A model generated the notes under the pieces. It had not been told where the DNA came from. It saw only the letters and a list, made by a program, of their open reading frames with translations, and did no database searches. Below are positions 46,135 through 54,127 of a stretch of 64,000 nucleotides of DNA, piece by piece. The stretch lies in assembly GCA_023400055.1 (NCBI GenBank), contig JAEXFN010000035.1, positions 1-64,000 of the forward strand, given 5' to 3'. A program made the position numbers and the translations under genes. The first letter of the stretch is position 1; the number at the start of each line of letters is the position of its first letter. Source of the DNA: Bacillota bacterium (GTDB taxonomy: Bacteria; Bacillota; UBA4882; UBA8346).

Positions 46135-46860
46135 TTAGCGCAGAATCCGGCTGAGGAACTGCTTGGTCCGGTCCTGGGTCGGACTGTTAAAGAAATGCTC
46201 CGGCGAACCTTCCTCCAGGATCGTTCCCTCGTCCATGAAGATGACCCGGTCGGCCACGCCCCGGGCAAAACCCATCTCATGGGTGACCACCACCATGGTG
46301 ATTCCTTCGTGGGCCAAACCGGTCATCACGTCCAATACCTCCTGGATCATCTCCGGATCCAGCGCCGAGGTGGGTTCGTCGAAGAGCATGATCTTGGGGT
46401 GCATGTTCAGGGCCCGGGCGATCGCCACCCGCTGTTGCTGCCCGCCCGAGAGCTGCGAAGGATAAACGCGGGCCTTCTCCTTCAAACCGACCCGCTCCAG
46501 ATAGGCCATGCCGGTCTCTTCCGCCTCTTTCTGGGGAACCTTTTGAATCAAGACCGGGGCCAAAGTCAAGTTTTCGAGCACCGTCTTATGAGGATACAGG
46601 TTGAATTGTTGAAAGACCATCCCCACCGATTGGCGGACCTTTTGCACCTGGGCCTTGTGCGCGGTAATCTCCACCCCGTCTACCACCACCCGGCCCTGGG
46701 TCGGCCGCTCCAATAAATTGATACAGCGAATCAGCGTGCTCTTGCCCGATCCGCTGGGACCGATCACTACCACTTTCTCTCCGGAGGCCACCTGAAGATT
46801 GATGCCTTTCAACACATGCAAATGGCCAAAGTGCTTATGTACCCCTTCTAATCTGATCAT
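46135..46860 (-). CDS. Polar amino-acid ABC ATP-binding protein (GlnQ-type)
   Basis: About 241 aa. Walker A GPSGSGKST, Q-loop FQQFNLYPHKTVLENL, signature LSGGQQQRVAIARAL, Walker B IMLFDEPTSALD, H-loop VVVTHEMGFA. The PHKTVLEN segment is typical of the GlnQ/HisP group. The ATG at 46860 (MIRLEGV) has AAAGGTG upstream; a GTG at 46872 is also in frame. First gene of the ATPase-binding protein-permease-permease operon. Confidence 0.95.
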   Translation of the reverse strand: MIRLEGVHKHFGHLHVLKGINLQVASGEKVVVIGPSGSGKSTLIRCINLLERPTQGRVVVDGVEITAHKAQVQKVRQSVGMVFQQFNLYPHKTVLENLTLAPVLIQKVPQKEAEETGMAYLERVGLKEKARVYPSQLSGGQQQRVAIARALNMHPKIMLFDEPTSALDPEMIQEVLDVMTGLAHEGITMVVVTHEMGFARGVADRVIFMDEGTILEEGSPEHFFNSPTQDRTKQFLSRILR

Positions 46861-47100
46861 CAACCGTTTCACCTTTCGTCCCCGCTTTCACGGGAGATCT
46901 ATGTAAATAAACGCTTGGTAACGCCATCAATACTGCTGTCAACATCGATTTTTCCGTTAGAATATAACATATAAGTTACGTCACCGATTTGATTTTTCCT
47001 GCTCCAAAAAGTTAATTTTTCAATAAATCCAACGTGAATACAATATACATCCGATGCGCCACTGGAAAATGGATCGCCCGGCTAGACCTCGTCCCATTAC
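46861..47100. other. Leader of the amino-acid transporter operon
   Basis: AT-rich. On the minus strand TTGACA and a nearby TAACTTATATGTTATATTC palindromic stretch are visible, but no well-spaced -35/-10 pair could be assigned. Confidence 0.3.
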
Positions 47101-47139
47101 AAAAACCCGGTCCGTTTATTGGTACCGGACCGGGTTTTT
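47101..47139 (-). terminator. Terminator after the glyoxalase gene
   Basis: AAACCCGGTCC pairs with GGACCGGGTTT, with T/A tracts on both strands. It lies 33 bp beyond the stop. Confidence 0.88.
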
Positions 47140-47171
47140 GCAGTTTCCAAACGATGATACTGTTGGGCCAT

Positions 47172-47543
47172 TCATTTTTGCTCCGGGATAATCTCCAGCC
47201 AATAGCCATCGGGATCGCTAATGAAATAGATCCCCATCGCCGGATTCTCATAACAGATACAGCCCATTTTTTTATGCAGTTGATAGGCGGATTCGTAATC
47301 ATCGGTTACCAACGCGATATGGGATTCGTTATCGCCCAAATCATAGGCTTCATGCCGTTCCCGCAACCAGGTCAATTCGATGCGGTGCGGCGTGACCGCG
47401 TCGCCCAGGAAAACCAGGATAAAACTGCCGTCGGACGCCTCGTGCCTTCTGGTCTCCACCAGGCCCAACGCTTCCTTATAAAACGCCAAACTCTTATCGA
47501 GATCGAAAACATTGATGTTGTTATGGTCCAATCGGAAATGCAA
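47172..47543 (-). CDS. Lactoylglutathione lyase-like VOC protein
   Basis: 123 aa, glyoxalase I size. Metal ligands fit the GloA pattern: His in RLDHNNINV, Glu in RIELTWL, His in ESHIALVTDDYESA and Glu in YWLEIIPEQ. It would detoxify methylglyoxal adducts. It is monocistronic with a strong terminator. A different thiol than glutathione could be used in Bacillota. Confidence 0.85.
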   Translation of the reverse strand: MHFRLDHNNINVFDLDKSLAFYKEALGLVETRRHEASDGSFILVFLGDAVTPHRIELTWLRERHEAYDLGDNESHIALVTDDYESAYQLHKKMGCICYENPAMGIYFISDPDGYWLEIIPEQK

Positions 47544-47719
47544 CCAAACCCCTCCTCGCTTATTGAATTCCTGCCTCTATTTTAACATAAATCCCGCCGC
47601 GGTTATCCGAAAATGTTCCAAGTTAAGTCAATTAACGAGCTGAAACCGGGAGAACTTTATCCAGGCGGAGGCGTTCCGGCTTCATCCCGGATCATTCCCG
47701 GCACTCACTTAGCCCCGCA

Positions 47720-48076
47720 AGATCGATCTCTGGTGAATAGAGATCTGTCTGCAATGATTCCAGATCGATCTTTTGTGGATAAAGATCTTCCTTTTGTTAA
47801 TAAAGATCGATCTTATGTGAATAAAGATCTGTCTGCGACGATTCCAGATCGATCTTTTGTGGATAAAGATCTAACTTTTGTTAATAAAGATCGATCTTAT
47901 GTGAATAAAGATCTGTCCGCAATGGTCCCAGATCGATCTTTTGTGGATAAAGATCTAACTTTTGTGGATAAAGATCGATCTTATGTGAATAAAGATCTGT
48001 CTGCGATGATTCCAGATCGATCTTTTGTGAATAAAGATCTAACTTTGGTGGATAAAGATCTCCATGATATAAAAGG
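47720..48076. repeat. 21-bp-period tandem array 2 (17 units, 84-bp superperiod)
   Basis: Seventeen consecutive 21-bp units, the last degenerate. Units follow a four-part order: A (AGATCGATCTTTTGTGGAT), B (AGATCTAACTTTTGTTAAT), C (AGATCGATCTTATGTGAAT), D (AGATCTGTCTGCAATGATT), each plus a dinucleotide, giving an 84-bp superrepeat. Every unit begins AGATC; A and C contain the palindrome AAAGATCGATCTTT across the junction. Frames on both strands stay open (heptads such as DRSFVDK and DLSAMIP), but no ribosome binding site precedes the 163-codon plus-strand ORF. Confidence 0.92.
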
Positions 48077-48370
48077 CGGCGGAACTCATGGCCACGCATC
48101 ATGAATCGTTGCATTGTCCGGCAGGATGAGGGTTGGGTCCGACAGGCTCACGACTGCTCCCCTGGCTTCAAATGTTTTAACGACAACCAAAAATCATCTC
48201 GAATATCCAATTCCTTGTTAAAATTAACAGGAATTGGACAGCCCGTCTCCAGCATATCTTATCGTGAAGGCAAGGTTAGCTCTGAGCGGTTATGTTACCA
48301 GTAACCAGCGAATATCTTTGAACGTGCCGAATATGTCGAGCCAGAGGCCATGAGTAAAAGGCCCGGATTT
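48077..48370. other. Gene-free DNA between repeat elements
   Basis: No supported gene. It contains AATTCCTTGTTAAAATTAAC followed by AGGAATT, a weak inverted repeat near 48210-48236. Confidence 0.35.
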
Positions 48371-48503
48371 AAAAGCGTTGTGATAAACCCAACCGAAGGG
48401 TAGGTTGAACACAAAAGCTCAGAAAAGCAAGTGATAAAGTCGTCAAAATTGACTTCATAAAGATTTTTTTGATTCGTCAGACTTTATCACCTGGCTTTTA
48501 AAC
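48371..48503 (+). repeat. Dispersed palindromic element, copy 4
   Basis: AAAAGCGTTGTGATAAACC at the left, GTGATAAAGTC in the middle and GACTTTATCACCTGGCTTT at the right. The last two form an 11-bp inverted repeat. Matches copies at 3321, 17771 and 17900. Confidence 0.75.
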
Positions 48504-48555
48504 CTTTATCGACACCATTGTGTCGAGCATCAATTCAGGAAAGGAGGTTGCCAAG

Positions 48556-48690
48556 ATGTCCGATATTGAAAGAATCGATGAAACCTGCCCCGAACATATT
48601 GAAGCTGAAGACACTCCCACTGTCGATGCAGCGCTTCATGTCGAAGTTACTGAAGAACTCAGTGAAACGGAACCCACTGAAGAGGCTTAA
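48556..48690 (+). CDS. Small acidic peptide (44 aa)
   Basis: AAAGGAGG lies 8 nt before the ATG, as strong as any site in the window. The peptide runs MSDIERIDETCPEHIEAED..., ends ELSETEPTEEA and is about one third Asp/Glu with one Cys. A rho-independent terminator follows 29 bp after the stop, so it is a complete single-gene unit. It is not recognised; it resembles small anionic precursor or regulatory peptides only in composition. It lies 0.6 kb upstream of the gas-vesicle operon on the same strand. Confidence 0.6.
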   Translation: MSDIERIDETCPEHIEAEDTPTVDAALHVEVTEELSETEPTEEA

Positions 48691-48718
48691 TTTTGCTTAC
48701 TTTTTATGATTCCTCGCG

Positions 48719-48754
48719 TCCCCGTCCTCCTTACCAGGGCGGGGATTTTATTTT
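48719..48754 (+). terminator. Terminator of the small acidic peptide gene
   Basis: CCCCGTCCT pairs with AGGGCGGGG (one G-U), followed by ATTTTATTTT. Confidence 0.85.
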
Positions 48755-48759
48755 GGGAA

Positions 48760-49160
48760 ACGGCTGAGCAACGCTAAGGACACCGCTGACTCGCGAATTC
48801 GCCCCAAAATGCTAAACCACCCGACTCCAAACCGGTTTCTTCCGACATATTATATTGGTAGGTTCACGGCGAGTTTTCGAAAGCTTCTTCCCAAAAATAT
48901 CATCCCCCGCTATCGCTTTTCTGCCATCCAGCCATTGAAAACTGGCGCGCAGAACCTACTTTCTCGATGCCATTTATCGCAAGGCAAGGCTCAGCGTTGT
49001 CTCCATATCAGCTCCGTTCATCGCCAAGCAATCAATGAAGCTGACCTCATTCGGCTGTCCGGTATCCTGATCGGACGGTTATCGCTTGAAGCGATTGACA
49101 AAATCCAAGGTTTTGCAATATAGGTGAACTTCATCTATAACAGAATCATAAAATACTCTC
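48760..49160. other. Gene-poor region upstream of the gas-vesicle operon
   Basis: A 104-codon plus-strand frame (48809-49123) spans it but has no ribosome binding site and no recognised domain; it could be a decayed gene. The composition turns strongly AT-rich from about 49130. Confidence 0.35.
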
Positions 49161-49163
49161 AAA

Positions 49164-49192
49164 TTCATCAATAAATTTCGGTTTTTTATAAT
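49164..49192 (+). promoter_or_regulatory. Candidate promoter of gvpA
   Basis: A perfect TATAAT at 49187-49192 has TTCATC 17 bp upstream. The -35 is weak, so activation may be needed. About 100 nt of AT-rich leader follows before gvpA. Confidence 0.35.
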
Positions 49193-49293
49193 ATTTTTGG
49201 ATTTTTGTCTATAGTCTTTGTGAAAAATTGAGTTTCAAAATAAAACAACTACGCATAGTATATAACGACTCCAGGAGAAAGGGGGGATACCAG

Positions 49294-49515
49294 ATGGCAG
49301 TTAAAACGAGCGTAGGCGCTTCTAGCTTGGTTGAAGTGCTCGATCGTATTTTGGATAAAGGTATCGTAATCGATCTGTATGCGATCGTGTCGTTAGTGGG
49401 TATTGAATTATTAGCGATCGAAGCGAGAATAGTCATTGCTTCTGTCGAGACCTGGTTGTGTTACGCGAGGGCGGTTGGCCTCCTCGCCCACCATCATGAA
49501 AGTGAAGTTGCATAA
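49294..49515 (+). CDS. gvpA: Gas vesicle major structural protein GvpA
   Basis: 73 aa. The conserved core reads SLVEVLDRILDKGIVIDLYAIVSLVGIELLAIEARIVIASVETWLCYA, the amphipathic fold that builds the rib-like gas-vesicle wall. The ATG at 49294 has AAAGGGGGG 7 nt upstream, the strongest start of the operon, as suits the major protein. A hairpin with a T tract follows the stop and may limit transcription of the accessory genes. Confidence 0.97.
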   Translation: MAVKTSVGASSLVEVLDRILDKGIVIDLYAIVSLVGIELLAIEARIVIASVETWLCYARAVGLLAHHHESEVA

Positions 49516-49527
49516 CCCTTCTTTCAA

Positions 49528-49559
49528 GGGGGATGGTTACCATCCCCCATCTTCTTTTT
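49528..49559 (+). terminator. Hairpin with T tract between gvpA and gvpN (attenuator)
   Basis: GGGGGATGG pairs with CCATCCCCC around TTA, followed by ATCTTCTTTTTG. It would partly terminate transcription or stabilise the gvpA 3' end. Confidence 0.75.
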
Positions 49560-49716
49560 GACAGTTCGATGTAGCGTAGCAAAGCCGAATGGGCTTTCCC
49601 ATCCCGCATCCCCAAGCGCGGCTGAAAAGATCCGTTCGGCGGCGCTCCATCTTTCATTTTTAAATCATCCTTCCATCAGGAACAATTCGCTTGGCAGATT
49701 ACAACGAAAGAGGCTG

Positions 49717-50577
49717 GTGAATCCATTGGCTATCGACCCGATCGAAAAGAATATTGTCACCACTCCCGCGATCCAGGATATTCTCGACCGGTCTAAAGCA
49801 TATTTGAAGGCGGGCTTGCCGGTTCATTTCACCGGACCGGCCGGAACCGGCAAAACCACTTTGGCCATTAAACTGGCCAAGATATGGGGTCTTCCCTATT
49901 ATTTAATCCAAGGGGACGATTCTTTCAACCGTCAGGATTTAATCGGCGGTCTGTTTGGCTATTCCCAAAAAATAATCGAAGATAATTTTATCGCTTCCGT
50001 AAGCAAATTCGAACGCCGGCTGACTCCCCTCTGGGTGGATAATCCGGTGGCGATCGCCTGTCGGGAAGGCGGAACCTTGATTTACGATGAATTTACCCGG
50101 GCCCGTCCGGAGACCAATAACCTGTTGTTGGGGATCCTTTCCGAACATCTGTTTTTAACCTCCGATCGTAGCGGCCACATGACGCTGGAGCAGGTCCATC
50201 CCCATTTCTCGTTGATCCTGACCAGCAATCCCAAGGAATATGCCGGTGTCAACAAAACCCAGGATGCGCTGGCCGACCGGATCATCACCATCCAACTGAA
50301 TCAATTCGATGAAGAAACCGAAGCGGCGATCACTGCTAAACAGGCCGGACTCCATAACGATCAAGCGCTCAAAATCGTCCGCTTTGTCAGAAAGATCAGC
50401 GGCCTTGTCCAGTTAAAACATTCGTCGGTACGGAGTTCCATCATGATCGGCAAGATCTATGCCAACAGCTCGCTCCATGAAAATAATTCGCTCTTTTTCT
50501 ATAAATGCTGCCTGGATATTTTTAGTACGGATGGGGTCACCCTGGATGTAGTCCGGGATACCTGGACTCAAATGTAG
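49717..50577 (+). CDS. gvpN: Gas vesicle AAA+ ATPase GvpN
   Basis: About 286 aa, MoxR-like AAA+. Walker A FTGPAGTGKTTLAIKLA, GGLFGYSQK insert, Walker B region GGTLIYDEFTRARPETNN, sensor LILTSNPKEYAGVNKTQDALADRI. It is thought to remodel or extend nascent vesicles. GTG at 49717 (VNPLAID) follows AAAGAGG closely; TTG at 49726 is an alternative. The in-frame upstream extension lacks family similarity. Confidence 0.94.
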   Translation: MNPLAIDPIEKNIVTTPAIQDILDRSKAYLKAGLPVHFTGPAGTGKTTLAIKLAKIWGLPYYLIQGDDSFNRQDLIGGLFGYSQKIIEDNFIASVSKFERRLTPLWVDNPVAIACREGGTLIYDEFTRARPETNNLLLGILSEHLFLTSDRSGHMTLEQVHPHFSLILTSNPKEYAGVNKTQDALADRIITIQLNQFDEETEAAITAKQAGLHNDQALKIVRFVRKISGLVQLKHSSVRSSIMIGKIYANSSLHENNSLFFYKCCLDIFSTDGVTLDVVRDTWTQM

Positions 50578-50629
50578 CAGGCATCCCCGGGGTTTCCGTT
50601 GTCGGGGCAATTTTGAAAGAAGGGAAACG

Positions 50630-51367
50630 ATGGGCAAGAAACAAGGCGCATATCTTTACGGTATAACTTCCATGCAAGTCGGCGAGATCGAATGTCCGGG
50701 AATCGGCAATCCTCCCCAAGCAGTCCATTTAGTACCCGCGGGAAGCGGCGCTATTATCCTAACCTATCTGACGCCGGATTTTTCGGATGTCAGCATCGAG
50801 GATGCCGTCCAGCATGTGCGGGTGCTGGAAAAGGTGATGGCCACAGCACCGGTGTTGCCGGTCCGTTTTGGAACCATCGTCGAGTCCTTGTCGGACATCA
50901 AAAGAATGGTTGCCAGCCATGAATTTGTCATCAAGAAGGAACTCAACCGTTTAAAGGGCAAATACGAAGTCGGAGTCAAGGCTTACTGGCGAAAAGAAGT
51001 AGTCATTGCGGAATTGCAGCAATCGAAGGATTACGCCACCCTGGTAGAACAGGCGCAGCATAACTCACAAACCGCGATTGAACTCGGACAGCGAATCGAA
51101 ACGATTGTGAACGATTGGCGCATCAAGTTTGAAGAGCAGTTTCATCCGGAATTGGCCCGGCTGGCCACCGATCATACAGTCGGAGAAGCCATGGGCGTGG
51201 AAATGATTTATAACGGTTCCTTCCTGGTAACTCCGGAACAAGACCATCGCTTAAAAGACAAAGTCGTCGAGATCGCCGAGAAAAAACTGAACAGCAAGAT
51301 GGAATTCCATTATACAACCAATCTTCCTCCCTATAACTTTGTAAAGCTAAAACTGCACTGGGGATGA
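50630..51367 (+). CDS. gvpF: Gas vesicle protein GvpF/GvpL (first copy)
   Basis: 245 aa, normal length. N-terminal ferredoxin-like part starts GAYLYGITSM; the middle has VLPVRFGTIVESLSDIKRMV (the VLPVRFGT motif is diagnostic); the C-terminal half ends NLPPYNFVKLKLHWG. It acts as an assembly factor that binds GvpA. AGAAGGGAAACG precedes the ATG. A second, much longer GvpF/L lies at 52311. Confidence 0.95.
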   Translation: MGKKQGAYLYGITSMQVGEIECPGIGNPPQAVHLVPAGSGAIILTYLTPDFSDVSIEDAVQHVRVLEKVMATAPVLPVRFGTIVESLSDIKRMVASHEFVIKKELNRLKGKYEVGVKAYWRKEVVIAELQQSKDYATLVEQAQHNSQTAIELGQRIETIVNDWRIKFEEQFHPELARLATDHTVGEAMGVEMIYNGSFLVTPEQDHRLKDKVVEIAEKKLNSKMEFHYTTNLPPYNFVKLKLHWG

Positions 51368-51371
51368 GGCC

Positions 51372-51635
51372 ATGAATTTATTGGATATCTTGCTTTTTCC
51401 CTTCACCGCCCCGATCAACGGTACGATCTGGGCGCTGCAACAGATCGAGAAAAGAGCTTATGCCGAGATGTACGATCCAAATCTTTTGCGAGCGGAATTA
51501 CTGCAATTACGCATCAGTTACGAGCGCAATATGATATCCCAGGAAGAGTACGATGAACAATCCCAAGCGATCTGGGATCGACTGAACCTACTAACGGATG
51601 AAGAAGGTGATGACGATGCCGATACAACCGACTAA
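51372..51635 (+). CDS. gvpG: Gas vesicle protein GvpG
   Basis: 87 aa. MNLLDILLFPFTAPINGTIWALQQI and AEMYDPNLLRAELLQLRISYERNMISQEEYDEQ are the characteristic GvpG start and helical body; the tail is acidic (DEEGDDDADTTD). An accessory protein for nucleation. It starts 4 bp after gvpF and overlaps the next gene by 20 bp. Confidence 0.94.
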   Translation: MNLLDILLFPFTAPINGTIWALQQIEKRAYAEMYDPNLLRAELLQLRISYERNMISQEEYDEQSQAIWDRLNLLTDEEGDDDADTTD

Positions 51636-51960
51636 AACCGGGAGCATCACGCTGGCGGACCTGGTCGATCGAATTCTCGATAAGGGCTTGGTGATTAACG
51701 CCGATATCACCGTTTCCATTGCCGGAGTCGAATTATTGGGCGTAAAAATCCGCGCAGCCGTTGCTTCGTTTGAGACTGCCGCCCGCTACGGTCTGGAATT
51801 TCCTTCGGGCACCAATTTCAACACCAATTCCTGGAGACAAATTGACAATGAACTTGAAACCTGCCCCAGCTGCAATAAGCGTCTACCCCGGGAGGATCTG
51901 TTGAATTCGGGGTGCCCGTGGTGCGGTTGGCAGAAGCAGCTGACCACTATCGATCCTTAA
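51616..51960 (+). CDS. GvpA/J-like protein fused to a C-terminal zinc ribbon
   Basis: 114 aa. Residues about 10-62 are a GvpA/J/S core (LADLVDRILDKGLVINADITVSIAGVELLGVKIRAAVASFETAARYG). Residues 83-103 carry CPSC-x13-CPWC, a four-cysteine zinc ribbon, reached through an Asn/Gly-rich linker. The ribbon is not usual in described GvpJ/M/S proteins, which end in acidic or disordered tails. AAGGTG precedes the ATG at 51616. It may cap or nucleate vesicles, or contact a partner through the ribbon. Confidence 0.85.
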   Translation: MPIQPTKTGSITLADLVDRILDKGLVINADITVSIAGVELLGVKIRAAVASFETAARYGLEFPSGTNFNTNSWRQIDNELETCPSCNKRLPREDLLNSGCPWCGWQKQLTTIDP

Positions 51961-51986
51961 ATCGCTTTCAGAAGGGGGTTTCCCTG

Positions 51987-52298
51987 ATGCCGCTTGAGGT
52001 GGATGCCGACAACCTAAAACAAGGTCTCCTGGGACTGGTGATCGCTTTGGTCGAGATTATTTCCGAGGTTCTAAAAGCGCAAGCCATCAAACGGATCACC
52101 GGTGGGCATCTTTCCGATGACAGTATTGAACGGTTAGGTCAAGGAATCATGGACATTGAGGAAACGATTGAACGAATCAAACAAGAGCAAGGCCTGGAAC
52201 AATCGGTTTCCGACATCCGCAATGAACTGGACGATTTGATCGATCAGATTCTGGATACGGTCGTCGTACCCATCGACGCCGACAAGCAACAATTGTGA
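51987..52298 (+). CDS. gvpK: Gas vesicle protein GvpK
   Basis: 103 aa. LEVDADNLKQGLLGLVIALVEIISEVLKAQAIKRITGGHLSDDSIERLGQGIMDIEETIERIK is the GvpK signature. Accessory assembly protein. GAAGGGGG lies 7 nt before the ATG at 51987; upstream in-frame starts overlap the previous gene and are not needed. Confidence 0.95.
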   Translation: MPLEVDADNLKQGLLGLVIALVEIISEVLKAQAIKRITGGHLSDDSIERLGQGIMDIEETIERIKQEQGLEQSVSDIRNELDDLIDQILDTVVVPIDADKQQL

Positions 52299-52310
52299 GG
52301 AGGAAAACCG

Positions 52311-53726
52311 GTGGAGGTTAAAGCCTTAACCTATCTGATCCTGTTGATGAGCAGTCTGGGGCTGGAGATTAACCTCCAGAATGTCCATCGATTCCGCCAA
52401 AAGATTGACAATGTTTCAGATGGCAACGACTCCGAAACCCTCGAATCGTTAATTCTCTTATGGAATAGCGCATTAAAGTCAGCCGGAGCCGGCAGTTCCG
52501 ATCCGGCAGTCTGGCAACGCAACACCGAAACCCGGGTTGCCATCCCGTCGAACTCCGGAGAGCCGTCATCCGAATCTTTAGGGAAATCCGGAATGACTCA
52601 CCCCGTCGAAAGCGCCGGCTCAGAGATCTCGCTTCCTCCGGATCTGCCTGAAACGGATGATGCGCCGATTGGAGTCGATCCTGAAGCTCAGCCCGTCGTT
52701 TCCAGTGACAATGTTCAAACCAGGACCATGCCCACGACTCAAGCTCACACTCATGCGCAGAGCGTTGCCTCGGGAATAGATTCCGGATCCGTTCAAAATG
52801 GGGCTTCCATCCCAAACCGGGAATCCCGGCCCAAAACTTCCGGTCAAGATGGCGCCGTTCTTCGAGAAAGTGTCGCCGGCCCGAAGGCAAATCCGGCCTC
52901 TTCTCCGCCGATGCCTGCCATCTTCGGAGACGATCAGCCGCCTGCTTTAACGGGACGTTATCTTTATGGAATCGGGTGGGGCAATCCACCCCGCCTCCAG
53001 TTGAACGGGTTGGAAGATGCGCCGGTTTATGGAATTGCATATCAGGATATAGTGGCCATCGTCCACCGGTGCGAACCCCGGCCCTACCAGTCGGAAAACC
53101 GGGATACCGCTGTGCTGTGGGTTCAGCGCCATCAGGAAGTCCTGGATCAAGCCGCCGACCTCTTCCAGTGCATCATCCCGGTGGGCTTTGATGTGATTAT
53201 TGACGGGACCCAGGCAACGGATGCCGATCAAGTTGTCCAGGACTGGTTGACCGAACGTTACGAACAGATTTTGGCGCAAATGCGGCGTTTAACCGGGAAA
53301 ACCGAATATGGGATCAAAGTGTTTTCTACGAATGAACAAATGGTTACGTTGGCCCGTGCCCGCAATCCGGAGATTAATAAACTGGAACAAAAAATCGCCA
53401 CGATGAGCAAGGGCACCGCTTACCTGATTCGCACGCAATTGAGCCATCTTATCAGGGACACCATCGATGAGATTCGCGGCGAAATCGCCAGTAATCTCAA
53501 AGAACTCCTGGCTGCAGTCGTCGTGGAGTTCAAAGAAGAAAATGCCATTACAAAGCAAAACGAAGCCGAGCTGTCCGATCTGATCGCCAGTTTGACGGTT
53601 TTGCTCGTCACTACCGATGTCGAAAAAGTAGGCGCAATTCTGGAAGAGTTTCAGCAACGTTTCGCGTTGACGGTCGAATTCACGGGACCTTGGCCACCCT
53701 ACAGTTTTGTGGAAAATTTCGATTAA
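52311..53726 (+). CDS. GvpL/F-type protein with a 200-residue N-terminal extension
   Basis: 471 aa, about twice the family length. Residues 1-50 are helical (EVKALTYLILLMSSLGLEINLQNVHRFRQ). Residues about 60-205 are a Ser/Pro/Thr/Asp-rich low-complexity stretch. From about 210 it is a complete GvpF/L domain (GRYLYGIG; CIIPVGFDVII; EYGIKVF; FTGPWPPYSFVENFD). The expected PVRFGT motif is degenerate (IIPVGFDVI). GTG at 52311 follows GAGGAGG. The tail could tether nascent vesicles or other Gvps. Confidence 0.9.
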   Translation: MEVKALTYLILLMSSLGLEINLQNVHRFRQKIDNVSDGNDSETLESLILLWNSALKSAGAGSSDPAVWQRNTETRVAIPSNSGEPSSESLGKSGMTHPVESAGSEISLPPDLPETDDAPIGVDPEAQPVVSSDNVQTRTMPTTQAHTHAQSVASGIDSGSVQNGASIPNRESRPKTSGQDGAVLRESVAGPKANPASSPPMPAIFGDDQPPALTGRYLYGIGWGNPPRLQLNGLEDAPVYGIAYQDIVAIVHRCEPRPYQSENRDTAVLWVQRHQEVLDQAADLFQCIIPVGFDVIIDGTQATDADQVVQDWLTERYEQILAQMRRLTGKTEYGIKVFSTNEQMVTLARARNPEINKLEQKIATMSKGTAYLIRTQLSHLIRDTIDEIRGEIASNLKELLAAVVVEFKEENAITKQNEAELSDLIASLTVLLVTTDVEKVGAILEEFQQRFALTVEFTGPWPPYSFVENFD

Positions 53727-53788
53727 CTGCCGATTTGCATTAAAGCCAATCTATTGCAATCGGTAAGCGCAATGGTGAGGGAGAGCGG

Positions 53789-54127
53789 ATGAGACCGGTT
53801 CGTAAATACTCGGCTTTAGTTGAATTGCTCGATCGGGCTCTCGATAAAGGCGTCATTGTCGCCGCCGATGTAATCATCACCGTAGCCGGCGTCCCCTTGA
53901 TCGGATTAAATTTGCGGTTGGGATTGGCCAGCATCGAAACGATGTTGAAGTATGGCATGATGAATGATTGGGATGCCGCGTACCAATCGATTCAACAAAC
54001 CGAAAATTCACCGGGAATTGCGGCAGATAAGGAGGCTAACAGTGAAGAATCAGTCCAGCCGGGTAATGCATCATTCGCTTCCCAGGAAACGGCCGATGAC
54101 TCACATCGGTCAGATGCACCAGGATAA
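53789..54127 (+). CDS. gvpJ: GvpJ-like minor gas vesicle protein
   Basis: 112 aa. The GvpA-type core (SALVELLDRALDKGVIVAADVIITVAGVPLIGLNLRLGLASIETMLKYG) is followed by a polar, acidic tail of about 50 residues. GvpJ localises to vesicle tips in studied systems. GAGGGAGAG precedes the ATG. Its last 86 nt overlap the next gene in another frame. Confidence 0.9.
   Translation: MRPVRKYSALVELLDRALDKGVIVAADVIITVAGVPLIGLNLRLGLASIETMLKYGMMNDWDAAYQSIQQTENSPGIAADKEANSEESVQPGNASFASQETADDSHRSDAPG

Noticed and set aside
47720..48076. CRISPR array
   Set aside because: Units abut without unique spacers, the period is 21 bp, and no cas genes are present.
47613..48104. 163-codon plus-strand frame across array 2 as a protein gene
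   Set aside because: No ribosome binding site; frames on both strands are open simply because the unit is 21 bp; array 3 lacks a matching N-terminus. Kept as a repeat, with translation left as a test.
48809..49123. 104-aa plus-strand ORF before gvpA
   Set aside because: No ribosome binding site and no recognisable family; it may be a decayed fragment but cannot be supported as a gene.
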